From Streptacidiphilus rugosus AM-16 (GTDB lineage: Bacteria; Actinomycetota; Actinomycetes; Streptomycetales; Streptomycetaceae), in assembly GCF_000744655.1 (NCBI RefSeq), contig NZ_JQMJ01000003.1, positions 620,001 to 684,000 on the forward strand: 64,000 bases of DNA. The letters run 5' to 3'. Below the pieces are notes generated by a model that worked only from the letters and a program-made list of their open reading frames with translations, had not been told where the DNA came from and did no database searches. Positions 17,558 to 26,341 of the stretch are shown piece after piece (the stretch's first letter is position 1; every line of letters starts with the position of its first letter). A program made the position numbers and the translations under genes.

Positions 17558-20500
17558 TCAGGCCTCCGCGAGAGAGCCGATCTTGCCGAGCAGGTCGACG
17601 ATCCTGGCCTGCACCTCGGGGGAGGTGGAGCGTTCGGCGAGGAACAGCACGGTCTCGCCCGAGCGCAGGCCCGCACGCTGCTCGGGGCCGTCCACCGAGG
17701 TGTAGACGACGAGCGGGGTGCGGAACAGCCGGTTGTTGCTGCGCAGCCAGTCCACGATGCCCATCCGGCGGCGACGGATCAGCATCAGGTCCATCACCAC
17801 CAGGTTCGGCTGGACGCTGCTGGCACGGGAGACCGCGTCGTTCTCGGACGAGGCGTGCTCGACGTGCATGCCGCGGCGCTCCAGCGTCGCGGTGAAGGCG
17901 GCGGCGACGTGCGGGTCCTGCTCGACCAGCAGCACGCGGGGCGCGTGCCGCTCGCTGTCGCGCGGGGCCAGCGCGCGCAGCAGCACCGCGGGGTCGGCGC
18001 CGTAGGCGGCCTCGGGGGTCGCCTGGCCGAGACCGGCCGTCACCAGCACCGGCACGTTGGCGTCACCGGCGGCGCTGCGCAGCGACTGCAGGGCGGTCCT
18101 GGTGATCGGGCCGGTCAGCGGGTCGACGAAGAGCGCGGCCGGGTATCCGGCGACCTGCGCGTCCACCTCCTCGCGGGAGCTGACGATGACCGGGCGGTAG
18201 CCCCGGTCCTGCAGCGCCTGACGGGTGGACGGATCGGGCTCCGGCCAGACCAGCAGTCGGCGCGGCCGCCCGTCGGCGGCGGGCGAGATCATCGTCGGGT
18301 AGTCCGCGCCCGCGATGAACTCCAGCCGGCTCTCCGTGCCCGGGCCCTCGTCGCCCGGCTGCGGACCGGAGGGGAAGGCGGGGCGGCCCGGCAGTTCGGG
18401 CAACGGCTGCTGCGGATGCTGGGGGTGCTGCGCGGGCTGGGACTGGTGCGGCAGCTCCGTGCCCCTGGGCGGGGTCTGCACGGACTGGAGCGGCGACTGG
18501 GACAGGCTCATCACGCCGCTGCGGCCGCCGAAGGTGCCTCCGGACGCGGCGGGAGGCAACGGCAGCGCGCCGTGGCTGCCGCCCCGGGGACGCGCCTGCT
18601 GCGGGACCGGCGAGGCGCTCGGCGCGGCCGGAGCCGGAGGGGCCGGAGCGGCAGGTGCGGGCGGTGTGGGCCCGGGGCCGAGGGCGAAACGTCCGCCGAA
18701 CGGCTCGGGCGCGGACGGGTGGCTCGGCTCGCTGTCCGGAGACATCTCCGGCAGACCCATCGGCGGCAGCGGCTGCGCCTGCTGCGGCGGCACCGGGATG
18801 GCCGGCGGCACGGGCTCCAGCGCGGCCGGTCCCGAGGCCACGGCCTCGGGCGCGCCGTTCCGGCCGCCCTGCGGGGTCGGGTTCTCGTCGCCCGCGGCGG
18901 GGCCGAGCGCGAGGCGGCGTCGCCGGCCGTTGCCCGCGCTGGCCTGGCGGCGGGGCTCGGGCGCGACCATGCTGCCGGCCGGGGGCAGCGCGTGTTCGAG
19001 ACCCGGGTAGGCCGGAGCGCCGATCAGGCCGGGGAAGCCTTCCTGTGCCCCGGGCTGCGGCTGCTGTGCCTGCTGGCCCTGCTGTGCGTGCTGCGCCTGG
19101 GCTGCGGCTTCGGCCTCTGCGGCGGCCGCGGCCTGGGCCGCCGCCTCCAGCTCCGCCTCCATCGCGCGCGGCGGGCGGACCACCTCGGGAGCGGGCAGGC
19201 GGTTGCGGCGGCGGGAGCGGTCGGTGCCCTCGGCCGGGGTGGGCGACGGCGCGGGCGCGGCGGCGTCCGGCGGCTGCGCCGGCTGCGCCTCGGCGGGCGC
19301 GCCGGCTGCCGCTCCGTCGGTCTCGGCGGGAGCGGGCGCGGGTGCGGCGGCGGCCTTGCGACGTGAAGGTGCGGGAAGCTCCATCGGAAGGTCGGGCAGG
19401 ATCGCCGTCGCGTTGTCCCCCGGTGCGGGCAGCGGGCGCTGGACCGCCGCGTTCGCCGGGTCCAGCGGCAGTTCGACCACGTAGGTGCGGCCCTGACGCC
19501 CTGGCAGCTCGTGCGACTGCAGCACGCCGCCGTGCCGCTCGACGATGCCGCGCGCGATGGGGAGATGGATCGGGCTGCCGTCGCCGCCGGGGCCGCGCAC
19601 CTCGATCCGGGCGACCTCGCCCCGCTGCGCGGCGGCGATCACGACGCCGACGCCCGCGCCGCCCGCGGAGCGGGCCCCGTGCCGGCGTCCCGACAGACCG
19701 GAGGCCACGCCGACGGCCATCCCGTACAGGCCGCCCTTGGCGGCGGGGTCCGCGTCGTCCGCGGTCACCGCCACGTCGGCGACCAGGTGTCCGAGCGCGA
19801 CGGCGAGCCGGTCCGCGTCGACGACGACCTCGACCGAGGACGGGTGCACCGCGAACTCCACCCGGCCGGTGCCGAGCATCGCGGTCGCGGCCTCCACGGC
19901 GTCGTCGATCACCTTGTCCAGGGCGACCGGCTGCCGGTCCAGCTGCTCCTTGCCGGCCTCGGCGGCCGCGTCGAAGCGCTGGTAGTCGAGGACGCCGTCG
20001 ACCAGGTCGGAGGTGCGGCGGCACTCGTCCGCCAGCCGCCGCAGCACCCAGTTGGCCTCCGGCCACAGCTGACCCGCGGGGTCACGGGCCAACTGCTCCA
20101 GGGTGTCGTTCAGCCGGTCGAGCGGCTTGCGCAGCTCCTGCTCGAGCACGGCGGTCAGGTGCTCGTGGCGGGCGTGCAGGGAGAGGTAGGCGCTGCGGTC
20201 GGTGAAGGTCATCACCGCGCCGACCAACTGGTCCCCGTCGCGCACCGGCGCGGTGGACAGCTCCACCGAGACCGGCCGTCCGTCCTTCCGCCACAGCGTG
20301 GCCGAGCGGACCCGGTGGCGGCGTCCCGAGCGCAGCGTGTCGGCGAGCGGCGACTCCTCGGCGGGCAGCGGCGTGCCGTCCGCACGCGAGTGCATCACCA
20401 GCGGCAGCAGTTCCTGGCCGCCCAGCTCGCCGGCCCGATGGCCCAGGATGTGGGCGGCGGCGGGGTTGACCAGCACCACCCGGCCGTCGGTGTCCACACC

Positions 20501-21058
20501 GACGACGCCCTCGGCGGCGGCCCGCAGGATCATCTCGGTCTGCTTGTGCTGACGCCGCAGCTCGGACTCGACCTCGAGCCGCGCGCTCAGGTCCCTGACG
20601 ACGATGAGCAGCAGCTCGCGGTCGCTGGGGGAGGGCATGGAGAGGGAGCTGGAGCCGTAGTAGGCGCCGGTGGAGCCGATGCCCTGGGTGCGGCCGTCGT
20701 CCTCGAACTCGTTGGCCTGCACCTCGACCACGAAGGCGGAGCCGTCCGTGCGGCGTGCGGTCATCCGCACCGGCGCGGTGTCGTCGGCGGCCTCGCCCGC
20801 GGCGTTCTTGCCGCGGGGGCGCATCGAGCCGGGAATCCGGCTCGGATCGAACTCAGGGAGGAGGTCCAGCACGCCCCGGCCGACCAACGACGTCCCGGGA
20901 GCCTGCAGACTCCGCACCGCCGCGTCGTTCGCGTCGACGACGGTGCCGTTGCTGTTCACCAGCAGCAACGCGTCAGGGAGGGCGTCGAGTATCGCTGCGA
21001 GGCGAGCAGTGCCTCGGGTCGGCCTGCTGCTCACGACGGGAGGTCCTCCTACTCGCAT
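17558..21058 (-). CDS. large PAS/HK-like/receiver protein, probable pseudokinase
   Basis: The 1166-residue protein has PAS domains at about 18-165 and 178-290. A HisKA-like helix pair follows at about 298-370, where the usual SHELRTPL reads EQELRKPL, so the phospho-accepting His is Gln. The HATPase-like region (about 400-540) lacks the N-box Asn and a DxGxG box, though RGIVERHGG remains. A Pro/Ala/Gln-rich low-complexity linker covers about 560-960. Two receiver-like domains follow, the last with LVVMDLML supplying a phosphorylatable Asp. It has no membrane segments. It is probably a scaffold or sensor working with other kinases, not an enzyme. Confidence 0.8.
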   Translation of the reverse strand: MRVGGPPVVSSRPTRGTARLAAILDALPDALLLVNSNGTVVDANDAAVRSLQAPGTSLVGRGVLDLLPEFDPSRIPGSMRPRGKNAAGEAADDTAPVRMTARRTDGSAFVVEVQANEFEDDGRTQGIGSTGAYYGSSSLSMPSPSDRELLLIVVRDLSARLEVESELRRQHKQTEMILRAAAEGVVGVDTDGRVVLVNPAAAHILGHRAGELGGQELLPLVMHSRADGTPLPAEESPLADTLRSGRRHRVRSATLWRKDGRPVSVELSTAPVRDGDQLVGAVMTFTDRSAYLSLHARHEHLTAVLEQELRKPLDRLNDTLEQLARDPAGQLWPEANWVLRRLADECRRTSDLVDGVLDYQRFDAAAEAGKEQLDRQPVALDKVIDDAVEAATAMLGTGRVEFAVHPSSVEVVVDADRLAVALGHLVADVAVTADDADPAAKGGLYGMAVGVASGLSGRRHGARSAGGAGVGVVIAAAQRGEVARIEVRGPGGDGSPIHLPIARGIVERHGGVLQSHELPGRQGRTYVVELPLDPANAAVQRPLPAPGDNATAILPDLPMELPAPSRRKAAAAPAPAPAETDGAAAGAPAEAQPAQPPDAAAPAPSPTPAEGTDRSRRRNRLPAPEVVRPPRAMEAELEAAAQAAAAAEAEAAAQAQHAQQGQQAQQPQPGAQEGFPGLIGAPAYPGLEHALPPAGSMVAPEPRRQASAGNGRRRRLALGPAAGDENPTPQGGRNGAPEAVASGPAALEPVPPAIPVPPQQAQPLPPMGLPEMSPDSEPSHPSAPEPFGGRFALGPGPTPPAPAAPAPPAPAAPSASPVPQQARPRGGSHGALPLPPAASGGTFGGRSGVMSLSQSPLQSVQTPPRGTELPHQSQPAQHPQHPQQPLPELPGRPAFPSGPQPGDEGPGTESRLEFIAGADYPTMISPAADGRPRRLLVWPEPDPSTRQALQDRGYRPVIVSSREEVDAQVAGYPAALFVDPLTGPITRTALQSLRSAAGDANVPVLVTAGLGQATPEAAYGADPAVLLRALAPRDSERHAPRVLLVEQDPHVAAAFTATLERRGMHVEHASSENDAVSRASSVQPNLVVMDLMLIRRRRMGIVDWLRSNNRLFRTPLVVYTSVDGPEQRAGLRSGETVLFLAERSTSPEVQARIVDLLGKIGSLAEA

Positions 21059-21218
21059 CCGTGCGGTCGGCCGCGTCGGCCAACCAGCACTATCGCATTG
21101 TTTTTGCGATCCCGGCGACCCGCCTAGTAACGTGGTCGAGGGTTAGCCCCGACCCCCAGGGTTGTGGCATCATCCATGCAGACGGTCGTGATCGCCACCT
21201 GGCGACGCGAACGACTGA

Positions 21219-21309
21219 GGAGGCTTCGCCTAGTCCGGTCTATGGCGCCGCACTGCTAATGCGGTTTGGGTCTTAAAGCCCATCGAGGGTTCAAATCCCT
21301 CAGCCTCCG
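21219..21309 (+). tRNA. tRNA-Ser(GCT)
   Basis: A complete class II tRNA: acceptor GGAGGCT with AGCCTCC, anticodon stem CCGCA/TGCGG around CTGCTAA (anticodon GCT at 21255-21257), long variable arm, and T arm GAGGG/CCCTC. CCA is not encoded. A terminator follows. Confidence 0.95.
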
Positions 21310-21316
21310 CTCCTCA

Positions 21317-21355
21317 CCGAGGGCCCGGCCTGCACACCGCAGGCCGGGCCCTCGG
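21317..21355 (+). terminator. terminator of tRNA-Ser(GCT)
   Basis: A perfect 17-bp stem (21317-21333 with 21339-21355) is followed by GTTTT. Confidence 0.85.
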
Positions 21356-21361
21356 CGTTTT

Positions 21362-21767
21362 CGGGGCGGGCGCGCAGGCAGAGCCCACCCTGCTCGGCCT
21401 CGGCCGCCTCCGCGACCGGCCCGCCCTGGCGGTCCACGACGCCGATCCGGCCCGCGCCGCGGCGGCGCCGTCGCCGCCTCCCCGGCGGCGCCGTCGCCGC
21501 CTCCCCGGCGGCGGTCGGCGCGGCCTCGGGCCCGGTCCTGTGCGCGACCTGGTCCCGGACCCCGCTCCCGTCCCTGACGGACACGCGCCCCGGCCAGCAC
21601 CTCACCGCCCTCGGCGCGGACGAACCCGGCAAGCTCGACCTCTCCCCCGACCTGCTCGCCGCGGCGGTCCTCACCCTCGCCGCCCACCTCCGTCCCACCC
21701 TCCTGGCTCGCCTACCGCCGCGCGACCGCGGCGGGCCTCGGCGCGGTGGCCGACTTCCTGGAGTGAC
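21362..21767 (+). pseudogene. decayed ornithine cyclodeaminase-like fragment
   Basis: Fragments in different plus-strand frames resemble the ornithine cyclodeaminase/mu-crystallin family: a Rossmann-type start (GRLRDRPALAVHDADPARAA) and a longer stretch with TWSRTPL, RPGQHLTALGADEPGKLDL and SPDLLAAA. The last part continues in another frame to a TGA at 21767. There is no start codon or ribosome site. A 23-bp internal tandem duplication (21461-21506) adds to the disruption. Confidence 0.6.
21461..21506. repeat. 23-bp tandem duplication
   Basis: Two adjacent exact copies (21461-21483 and 21484-21506) of a unit beginning GGCGGCGCCGTCGCC lie inside the cyclodeaminase-like remnant. Confidence 0.85.
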
Positions 21768-21900
21768 CGCAGGTGGGGGGCGGTGTCGGGGGCGTGAATA
21801 CTCGATTTCGCCTCCGGCCGGGTCTCGTGTAATGTTCTTCTCGTGAGGCCGCGAGGGGCGAACGAGAGAAGCCCTGAGAGACCACGCACCAACTGAACAA

Positions 21901-21976
21901 GCGCTCGTAGCTCAACGGATAGAGCATTTGACTACGGATCAAAAGGTTGCAGGTTCGAATCCTGCCGAGCGCACCA
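21901..21976 (+). tRNA. tRNA-Arg(ACG), host of the AICE
   Basis: Complete tRNA: acceptor GCGCTCG with CGAGCGC, D arm GCTC/GAGC, anticodon stem TTTGA/TCAAA around CTACGGA (ACG at 21934-21936), T arm GCAGG/CCTGC, and encoded ACCA end. The AICE lies immediately to the right and restores the 3' half through its own copy of the core. Confidence 0.95.
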
Positions 21977-21978
21977 GC
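21932..21978 (+). repeat. attL core (47 bp, inside tRNA-Arg)
   Basis: Begins CTACGGATCAAAAGGTTGCA and ends CACCAGC. It is identical to 35511-35557; the flanking bases differ on both sides, which sets the limits. Confidence 0.93.
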
Positions 21979-21980
21979 TC

Positions 21981-22012
21981 AGAAGCCCCGCACCGGATGG
22001 TGCGGGGCTTCT
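21981..22012 (+). terminator. hairpin after tRNA-Arg, inside the element
   Basis: A 14-bp stem (21981-21994 with 21999-22012) with loop GGAT lies just inside attL. It can terminate both the tRNA and the opposing int transcript. Confidence 0.8.
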
Positions 22013-22035
22013 GACATCAACGGCTGACATCAACG
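22012..22035. promoter_or_regulatory. paired arm-type sites, left end
   Basis: Two direct copies of TGACATCAACG (22012-22022 and 22025-22035) are 13 bp apart. The same pair with the same spacing occurs at the right end (35372-35395). They are probably arm-binding sites of the integrase. Confidence 0.6.
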
Positions 22036-23325
22036 CCGTGCCAGGGCTCCCGCGGTGGGCGGTTCGTCGTCCCCATTCCCGGATGTGTCGGCCGCGGTGC
22101 CGAGCGCCCTATCCATCCGGTCGGCCGCGTCGCGGAGCGTGGTCTCCATCACGTGGCCGTACACGTCCATGGTCATGCTGATGTTCGCGTGGCCTAGGGT
22201 CTCCATGATCGTGCGAACGGCCACGCCTTCCGCCAGCATCAACGACGCTGCGGTGTGCCGCAGGTCGTGCACCCGAACGGGGCGTACATGCGCCGTCCTG
22301 CAGAGCACGGTGAGCATGCGGTTCAGCCCGCGCGGGTCGATGGCGCGCCCGGTAGAGGTGGTGAAGACCAACCCGTTGGGCTGGAACGTGAACGGCTCCC
22401 AGTCCTGGCCTGCCTGCGCACGCTCCGCCTCCTGCTCCACCAGGTGGCGCTTGAGCTGGGCGACGCACGACGCGGGGAGCGCGACGGTCCGCAGCGACCG
22501 GGCCGTCTTCGGCGTGCCGAAGATCAATCCCCTGTTCAGCCTCTGCAGGTTGCGCCGCACCCTGAGCTGCCGGGCCGTCAGGTCGATGTCTCCCCAGGTC
22601 AACCCGAGAACCTCGCCGCGACGCAGGCCGGTGGCCACCAGCAGATGCCAGAGGGCATGGAGCCTGTGGGAGCCGGCGGCCCTGAGCAAGAGCAGCGCTT
22701 CGCCGCGGTCGAGCGGCTGCACCTCGGCATGCGGGACCCTGGGCGTCTCGACCACCCGGGCGACATTGCGCACGATCAACTCCTCTCGCACTGCCTGCTG
22801 CAGAGCGGAGCGCAGCACGGCGTGGGTGTACTGCACGGTCCGGGGGGCGGGCCGGCGGTGGCAGCACTTGCCGACGGCGCAGCACTCGCGGTCCTCGACC
22901 GGGCGGGCCTTGTCCACCCCGCGGAGGCAGCAAAGGCAAGCGCCCTCGAAGTCGGCGACGAACTTCCGGACGTCGGTGGGCGAGAGCCGGTTGAGGCGCT
23001 TTCGCCCCAGCGCGGGCGCGATGTAGAGCCGCACCATCGGTTCGTAGCTGGCAAGGGTGGCGGGCTTGAGTCGAGCCGGGGCGATCCGGGTGAGCCACTG
23101 GGAGAGGAAGTCTCCCAGCGGCATCGCCGACGTAAGCGCGGGCACACCCTTGCGGGTGAGGTCCTGCATCTCGATGAGCTGATCGGCCACTTCCTCCCGG
23201 GTCTTCCCGTAGACGAACTTGCGGGCCCGGGTGCCGTTGGGGCGGTACACGTAGGCCGCTGCCTGATAGCGGCCGTCCTTGCGCTTGGTGATGGTTCCTT
23301 CGCCATTGGCGCGGCGCTTGGCCAT
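22030..23325 (-). CDS. int: tyrosine recombinase (integrase) of the AICE
   Basis: The 431-residue protein starts at ATG 23323-23325, which overlaps the xis stop as TAATG, so the two are coupled. It has an N-terminal arm-binding domain (GEGTITKRKDGRYQAAAYVY), a core-binding domain, and a catalytic domain with Arg (TGLRRGEVLGL), HxLRH (VHDLRHTAASL) and Tyr (ISMTMDVYGHV). A Cys-rich insertion (CLCC...CCAVGKCCHRR, about residues 130-160) lies between the core-binding and catalytic parts and may bind metal. The gene ends 52 bp from attL. It catalyses attP-attB integration and, with Xis, excision. Confidence 0.95.
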   Translation of the reverse strand: MAKRRANGEGTITKRKDGRYQAAAYVYRPNGTRARKFVYGKTREEVADQLIEMQDLTRKGVPALTSAMPLGDFLSQWLTRIAPARLKPATLASYEPMVRLYIAPALGRKRLNRLSPTDVRKFVADFEGACLCCLRGVDKARPVEDRECCAVGKCCHRRPAPRTVQYTHAVLRSALQQAVREELIVRNVARVVETPRVPHAEVQPLDRGEALLLLRAAGSHRLHALWHLLVATGLRRGEVLGLTWGDIDLTARQLRVRRNLQRLNRGLIFGTPKTARSLRTVALPASCVAQLKRHLVEQEAERAQAGQDWEPFTFQPNGLVFTTSTGRAIDPRGLNRMLTVLCRTAHVRPVRVHDLRHTAASLMLAEGVAVRTIMETLGHANISMTMDVYGHVMETTLRDAADRMDRALGTAADTSGNGDDEPPTAGALARR

Positions 23326-23513
23326 TAGCTGTTCTCCAAGGTCCGGGTCTGCATGTAAGCGGCGAGGCTGTCTGCGGAGACTCGCCGCAGGCGGCCAACG
23401 GTGAAGCTGGGCAGTTCGCGGGAACGGATGAGGTCGTAGACGGTGCTCTTGCCGACCCTGAGGGCGGCCATGACCTCGGGCACGGTCAGTGCTTCGGGCG
23501 TGGCGGTGGTCAC
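23325..23513 (-). CDS. xis: excisionase-like HTH protein
   Basis: The 62-residue protein starts at GTG with AAGGAGA 8 bases upstream. It is a MerR-like winged HTH (LTVPEVMAALRVGKSTVYDL, then FTVGRLRRVSADSLAAYM), typical of AICE and phage excisionases that bend att DNA and set recombination direction. It is coupled to int. Repeated TGAGTCGCGA palindromes lie just upstream. Confidence 0.9.
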   Translation of the reverse strand: MTTATPEALTVPEVMAALRVGKSTVYDLIRSRELPSFTVGRLRRVSADSLAAYMQTRTLENS

Positions 23514-23564
23514 TGCGACGTCTCCTTAGAGCAGGGCGCGAGCGAAGTTGGGTTCGCATTGCTC

Positions 23565-23684
23565 TGAGTCGCGACTCAACCGTCTCAGTGCAGGTCAGAG
23601 GCTTTCCGCTGAGTCGTGTATCGCGACTCAGGAGCACGCTGGCGCGACCGTGGCAGCGTGGCTGGTGTGTTCGCTGAGTCGCGA
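23565..23684. promoter_or_regulatory. cluster of TGAGTCGCGA palindromes before xis-int
   Basis: The perfect palindrome TGAGTCGCGACTCA is at 23565-23578. A split version, CTGAGTCG and CGACTCAG with a 7-base gap, is at 23609-23631. A half-site CTGAGTCGCGA is at 23674-23684. They fill the space between the helicase stop and xis, as expected for a regulator or Xis-binding region. Confidence 0.65.
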
Positions 23685-23743
23685 TGTGAGCGCGGGCGAA
23701 ACCCTGTCTGACCTGGGCTGAGACGGTTGAGGCGCGATGTTCT

Positions 23744-25177
23744 CTACTGCGGGCTCAATGGGGCGAGCGTGATGCCGCTGTACGTGGGCACCTGCTGGCC
23801 AGCGGCGTCCCGCGGCCGGGTGCGGTGAAGCTGCGGTACGACGGATTGCAGGTTGCGGCCGAAGATCTGCTTGTTGCCGGCCGGGATGCCGCTGTCTTCG
23901 GCCCACTCCCGCCACACGGTCCACAGGATGTCCACTGGGACCAAAGTGTGCGGGCCAGTGGCGCACCTCTCGCGGATGAATGCGCTGATGGGCGAGGCGG
24001 TGTCCTGCATGATGAGCACGGACTCGCGCGAGGATTCCGGGTCGGTGATCCGTCCGTTTCGCTCCAAGCGCGCCAGCCCGTCGAGGGCCCAGTTGAGGAT
24101 GCCGGGCATCTCCGCGGCCAGCTTCTCCGTGAGACCCGTGTCCTCTTTGCCGAGCCAGCTCACGGTCATGTTCAGCACGACGAACCGCCGTGCGATCACG
24201 CCGCTGCTGTCGCCGAAGCTGGGCAGCTCGTTGGTGAGGATCACCAGCCGGGTCGGCAGCTTGCCGGTCCAGGGGTCGCGGAACTTCCGGTCAATGTCGA
24301 TGGTGTCCTCACCGGAGATGGTGAGCAGCCGCTCGACCACTTGGCCACCGTCTTTGCCGGACAGGCGCGCGTCGGAGATGACCGCGAGCGGCTTGCCGAT
24401 CAGGCTGGACAGGCCGAAGTTCGAGCCCATCCCGGCCAGCGTGGGCCCGGCGAGGTTCTTCCGGCCGACCAGCTCCGCCAGGACGCGGGCGATGGTGCCC
24501 TTGCCCGACCGTGTCGGACCCTTGATGAGCAGGATCTTTTGCTGGTCGGTGCGGCCGGACAGGACATAGCCGAACCACTCCTGCAAGGCCCGGACCGCGT
24601 CCGCGTCGTCCGGCCAGATCCGCCGCAGGAACGTTTCCCACTCAGGTGCGGTGGCCTGCGGGTCGAAGTCGTAGGGGACGGAGACGATGTTGAAGAAGCC
24701 GGGGCCGTGCTGCAGCAGCGCCCGGTCACGGACGCGCAGCAGGCCGTTCGCGCAGGCCACGATGGGCCCACCGTCCGCGTGCTCCGCCTCGTCGATCCAG
24801 GACGGGGCATCGACCTCGCTCGACAGGAGCGTGATCGCGGCAAGCGCGTCGAGCAGGTTGGAGATCTTCGTCCGGGTTGGGGCCCAGTCACGGACCTGCG
24901 ACCGGCCATCCTTGTCCTCGCCCGCGTCGTAGACGGCGTGCTCCAGACGCTCGTACATGTGGGCCCGCACCTGCGCTTCGTCCCACTCGCGCCAGGCCGT
25001 GCCGGTCCAGCGCATCCAGCAGCCGCGCCAGCGCCGGCAGGTCAGTGCCCCGGTGTCGTCCTGTCGCCAGTCGGTGAGCAGGTGGCGGGCGACGGCGAGC
25101 GGGTTGGACGGGGGCGGCATTTCCTCGGTCGGGCTCGCCCCCGGATCGGGGCCAGCTTCGGGCACGGTAAAGGACAT
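23744..25177 (-). CDS. AICE replication protein: D5/SF3-type helicase
   Basis: The 477-residue protein starts at ATG with AGGAAGG 7 bases upstream. It has a D5_N-like N-terminal region (HADGGPIVACANGLLRV) and an SF3 helicase core: Walker A IKGPTRSGKGTIARVL (about residues 220-235), Walker B-like LAVISDARLSG, motif C LVILTNELPSFGDSSG and RRFVVLNM. It is like the P4-type helicase half of phage and plasmid primases. With the Prim-Pol encoded just upstream it forms a split replication initiator, replacing single-chain RepSA. Confidence 0.9.
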   Translation of the reverse strand: MSFTVPEAGPDPGASPTEEMPPPSNPLAVARHLLTDWRQDDTGALTCRRWRGCWMRWTGTAWREWDEAQVRAHMYERLEHAVYDAGEDKDGRSQVRDWAPTRTKISNLLDALAAITLLSSEVDAPSWIDEAEHADGGPIVACANGLLRVRDRALLQHGPGFFNIVSVPYDFDPQATAPEWETFLRRIWPDDADAVRALQEWFGYVLSGRTDQQKILLIKGPTRSGKGTIARVLAELVGRKNLAGPTLAGMGSNFGLSSLIGKPLAVISDARLSGKDGGQVVERLLTISGEDTIDIDRKFRDPWTGKLPTRLVILTNELPSFGDSSGVIARRFVVLNMTVSWLGKEDTGLTEKLAAEMPGILNWALDGLARLERNGRITDPESSRESVLIMQDTASPISAFIRERCATGPHTLVPVDILWTVWREWAEDSGIPAGNKQIFGRNLQSVVPQLHRTRPRDAAGQQVPTYSGITLAPLSPQ

Positions 25178-25331
25178 GAGGAACCTTCCTGAGCCAGGTG
25201 AGCGGGTGCGGGTCAGGACGAAGAGCAGAAGGGGCGGCCTGCGGCCGACGCCCCTCGGTCGCCCACTGCAGCAGCGGGGCCGGACGACCGTGGGCGGGGT
25301 GCGGGCCGGTCGTGGCGCGGGTGTTGGGCTC

Positions 25332-26234
25332 TTAAGCAGAGGAGCGGGCCGGGCCGGGGTTGTGGGCGATCGACCAGTTCAGGGCGTTGGTGATCGTGGC
25401 CCGGCACTCGCGCTCGGTTAGTCCGCAGGCGCGCCCTGCCTCCTTAAGAGCCTCCTCAACTCGCCCGCGGGTGAGCCGGCCATCGGCGACGAACCGCCCC
25501 AGCGCCCGCGCCGCCCGGGTCAGCCGCGCGTTCCGCTGCCCCTCACCCGCACCCGAAACGGCGTTGTACTCGCTGGTCAGCGCCGCTTCCGCGTATCCGC
25601 TGCCCTGCCCGCGGGGCGGGGTGCGCAGGCTGGTCACGGCCAGGCGGGGCGCGGGGGTGAGCAGGGCGAGCATCCAGGCGGGCAGCGGGGCCGGGTCGGC
25701 GAGATCGTGCGCGGCGTACATGCCGGCGGGGGTGACGCTGCCGGGGGCGACGACGTAGCCGCCGCTTCCGCGGGTGTCGATCAGGGGCCCCAACTGGCCT
25801 GCGGTGTTGCCGAGACGTGCCCCGGGCGGAGCGGTGAAGTACAGGTGCCATCCGCCGCCCGCGGTCCGCACGGTGCGGGTCGTGGGCAGGTGCTGGCCGG
25901 CGCGCTCGCAGAGCGCCTTGAAGGTCGTCATGCCGCAAGGCATGTCCCCATCGCTCTTCGGGGCGTCCAGGTCGATGACCAGCAGACCGGCCGGCCCGGT
26001 GGCGATGCCGACGTTGCAGCCGGGCTGCTGCCGCCACCACCCGCGCACCGTGGCCGGGTCGAGCGTGGCGCGCTGCTCCCACTTGGCGTGACCCCGGGCG
26101 CAGGGCCCGGTGTTAGGGCAGGTGGTTTCACCGTGTAGGGCGGGCTTTTTGGTGCCCGGTCGGAGCGGAAAGACGGGCCAACCGCGCTGTACGGCCGCCA
26201 GAGCGGCGTTCGTAAGGTCGAAGGTGGATTCCAT
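25332..26234 (-). CDS. bifunctional DNA primase/polymerase (Prim-Pol)
   Basis: The 300-residue protein starts at ATG with GGGAGG about 11 bases upstream. It has a Prim-Pol N-terminus (RGWPVFPLRPGTKKP), catalytic acidic motif LLVIDLDAPK, and GGGWHLYFTAPPG with the conserved His. The C-terminal part (about 220-300) is helical with one Cys pair region (ACGLTERECRATI). It makes primers for element replication with the helicase gene downstream. The 154-bp gap between the two genes contains GC-rich inverted repeats and may hold an origin, though nothing decisive is seen. Confidence 0.9.
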   Translation of the reverse strand: MESTFDLTNAALAAVQRGWPVFPLRPGTKKPALHGETTCPNTGPCARGHAKWEQRATLDPATVRGWWRQQPGCNVGIATGPAGLLVIDLDAPKSDGDMPCGMTTFKALCERAGQHLPTTRTVRTAGGGWHLYFTAPPGARLGNTAGQLGPLIDTRGSGGYVVAPGSVTPAGMYAAHDLADPAPLPAWMLALLTPAPRLAVTSLRTPPRGQGSGYAEAALTSEYNAVSGAGEGQRNARLTRAARALGRFVADGRLTRGRVEEALKEAGRACGLTERECRATITNALNWSIAHNPGPARSSA

Positions 26235-26341
26235 CTAGCAGACGCCTCCCAGGGCCCCAGAGGGCCCTTTCTGGGCCCCGGTGCCCCTGCATGGGATCTT
26301 CAACTCCCCTGCAGGGCACCAGAGTTGAGATCAACGAGGGT
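26235..26341. other. structured intergenic region in the rep operon
   Basis: Nested inverted repeats occur here, for example AGGGCCC-CAGA-GGGCCCT and TCAACTC...GAGTTGA (26300-26328) around CCTGCAGG. It may be a processing or termination structure or part of the replication origin. Confidence 0.4.
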
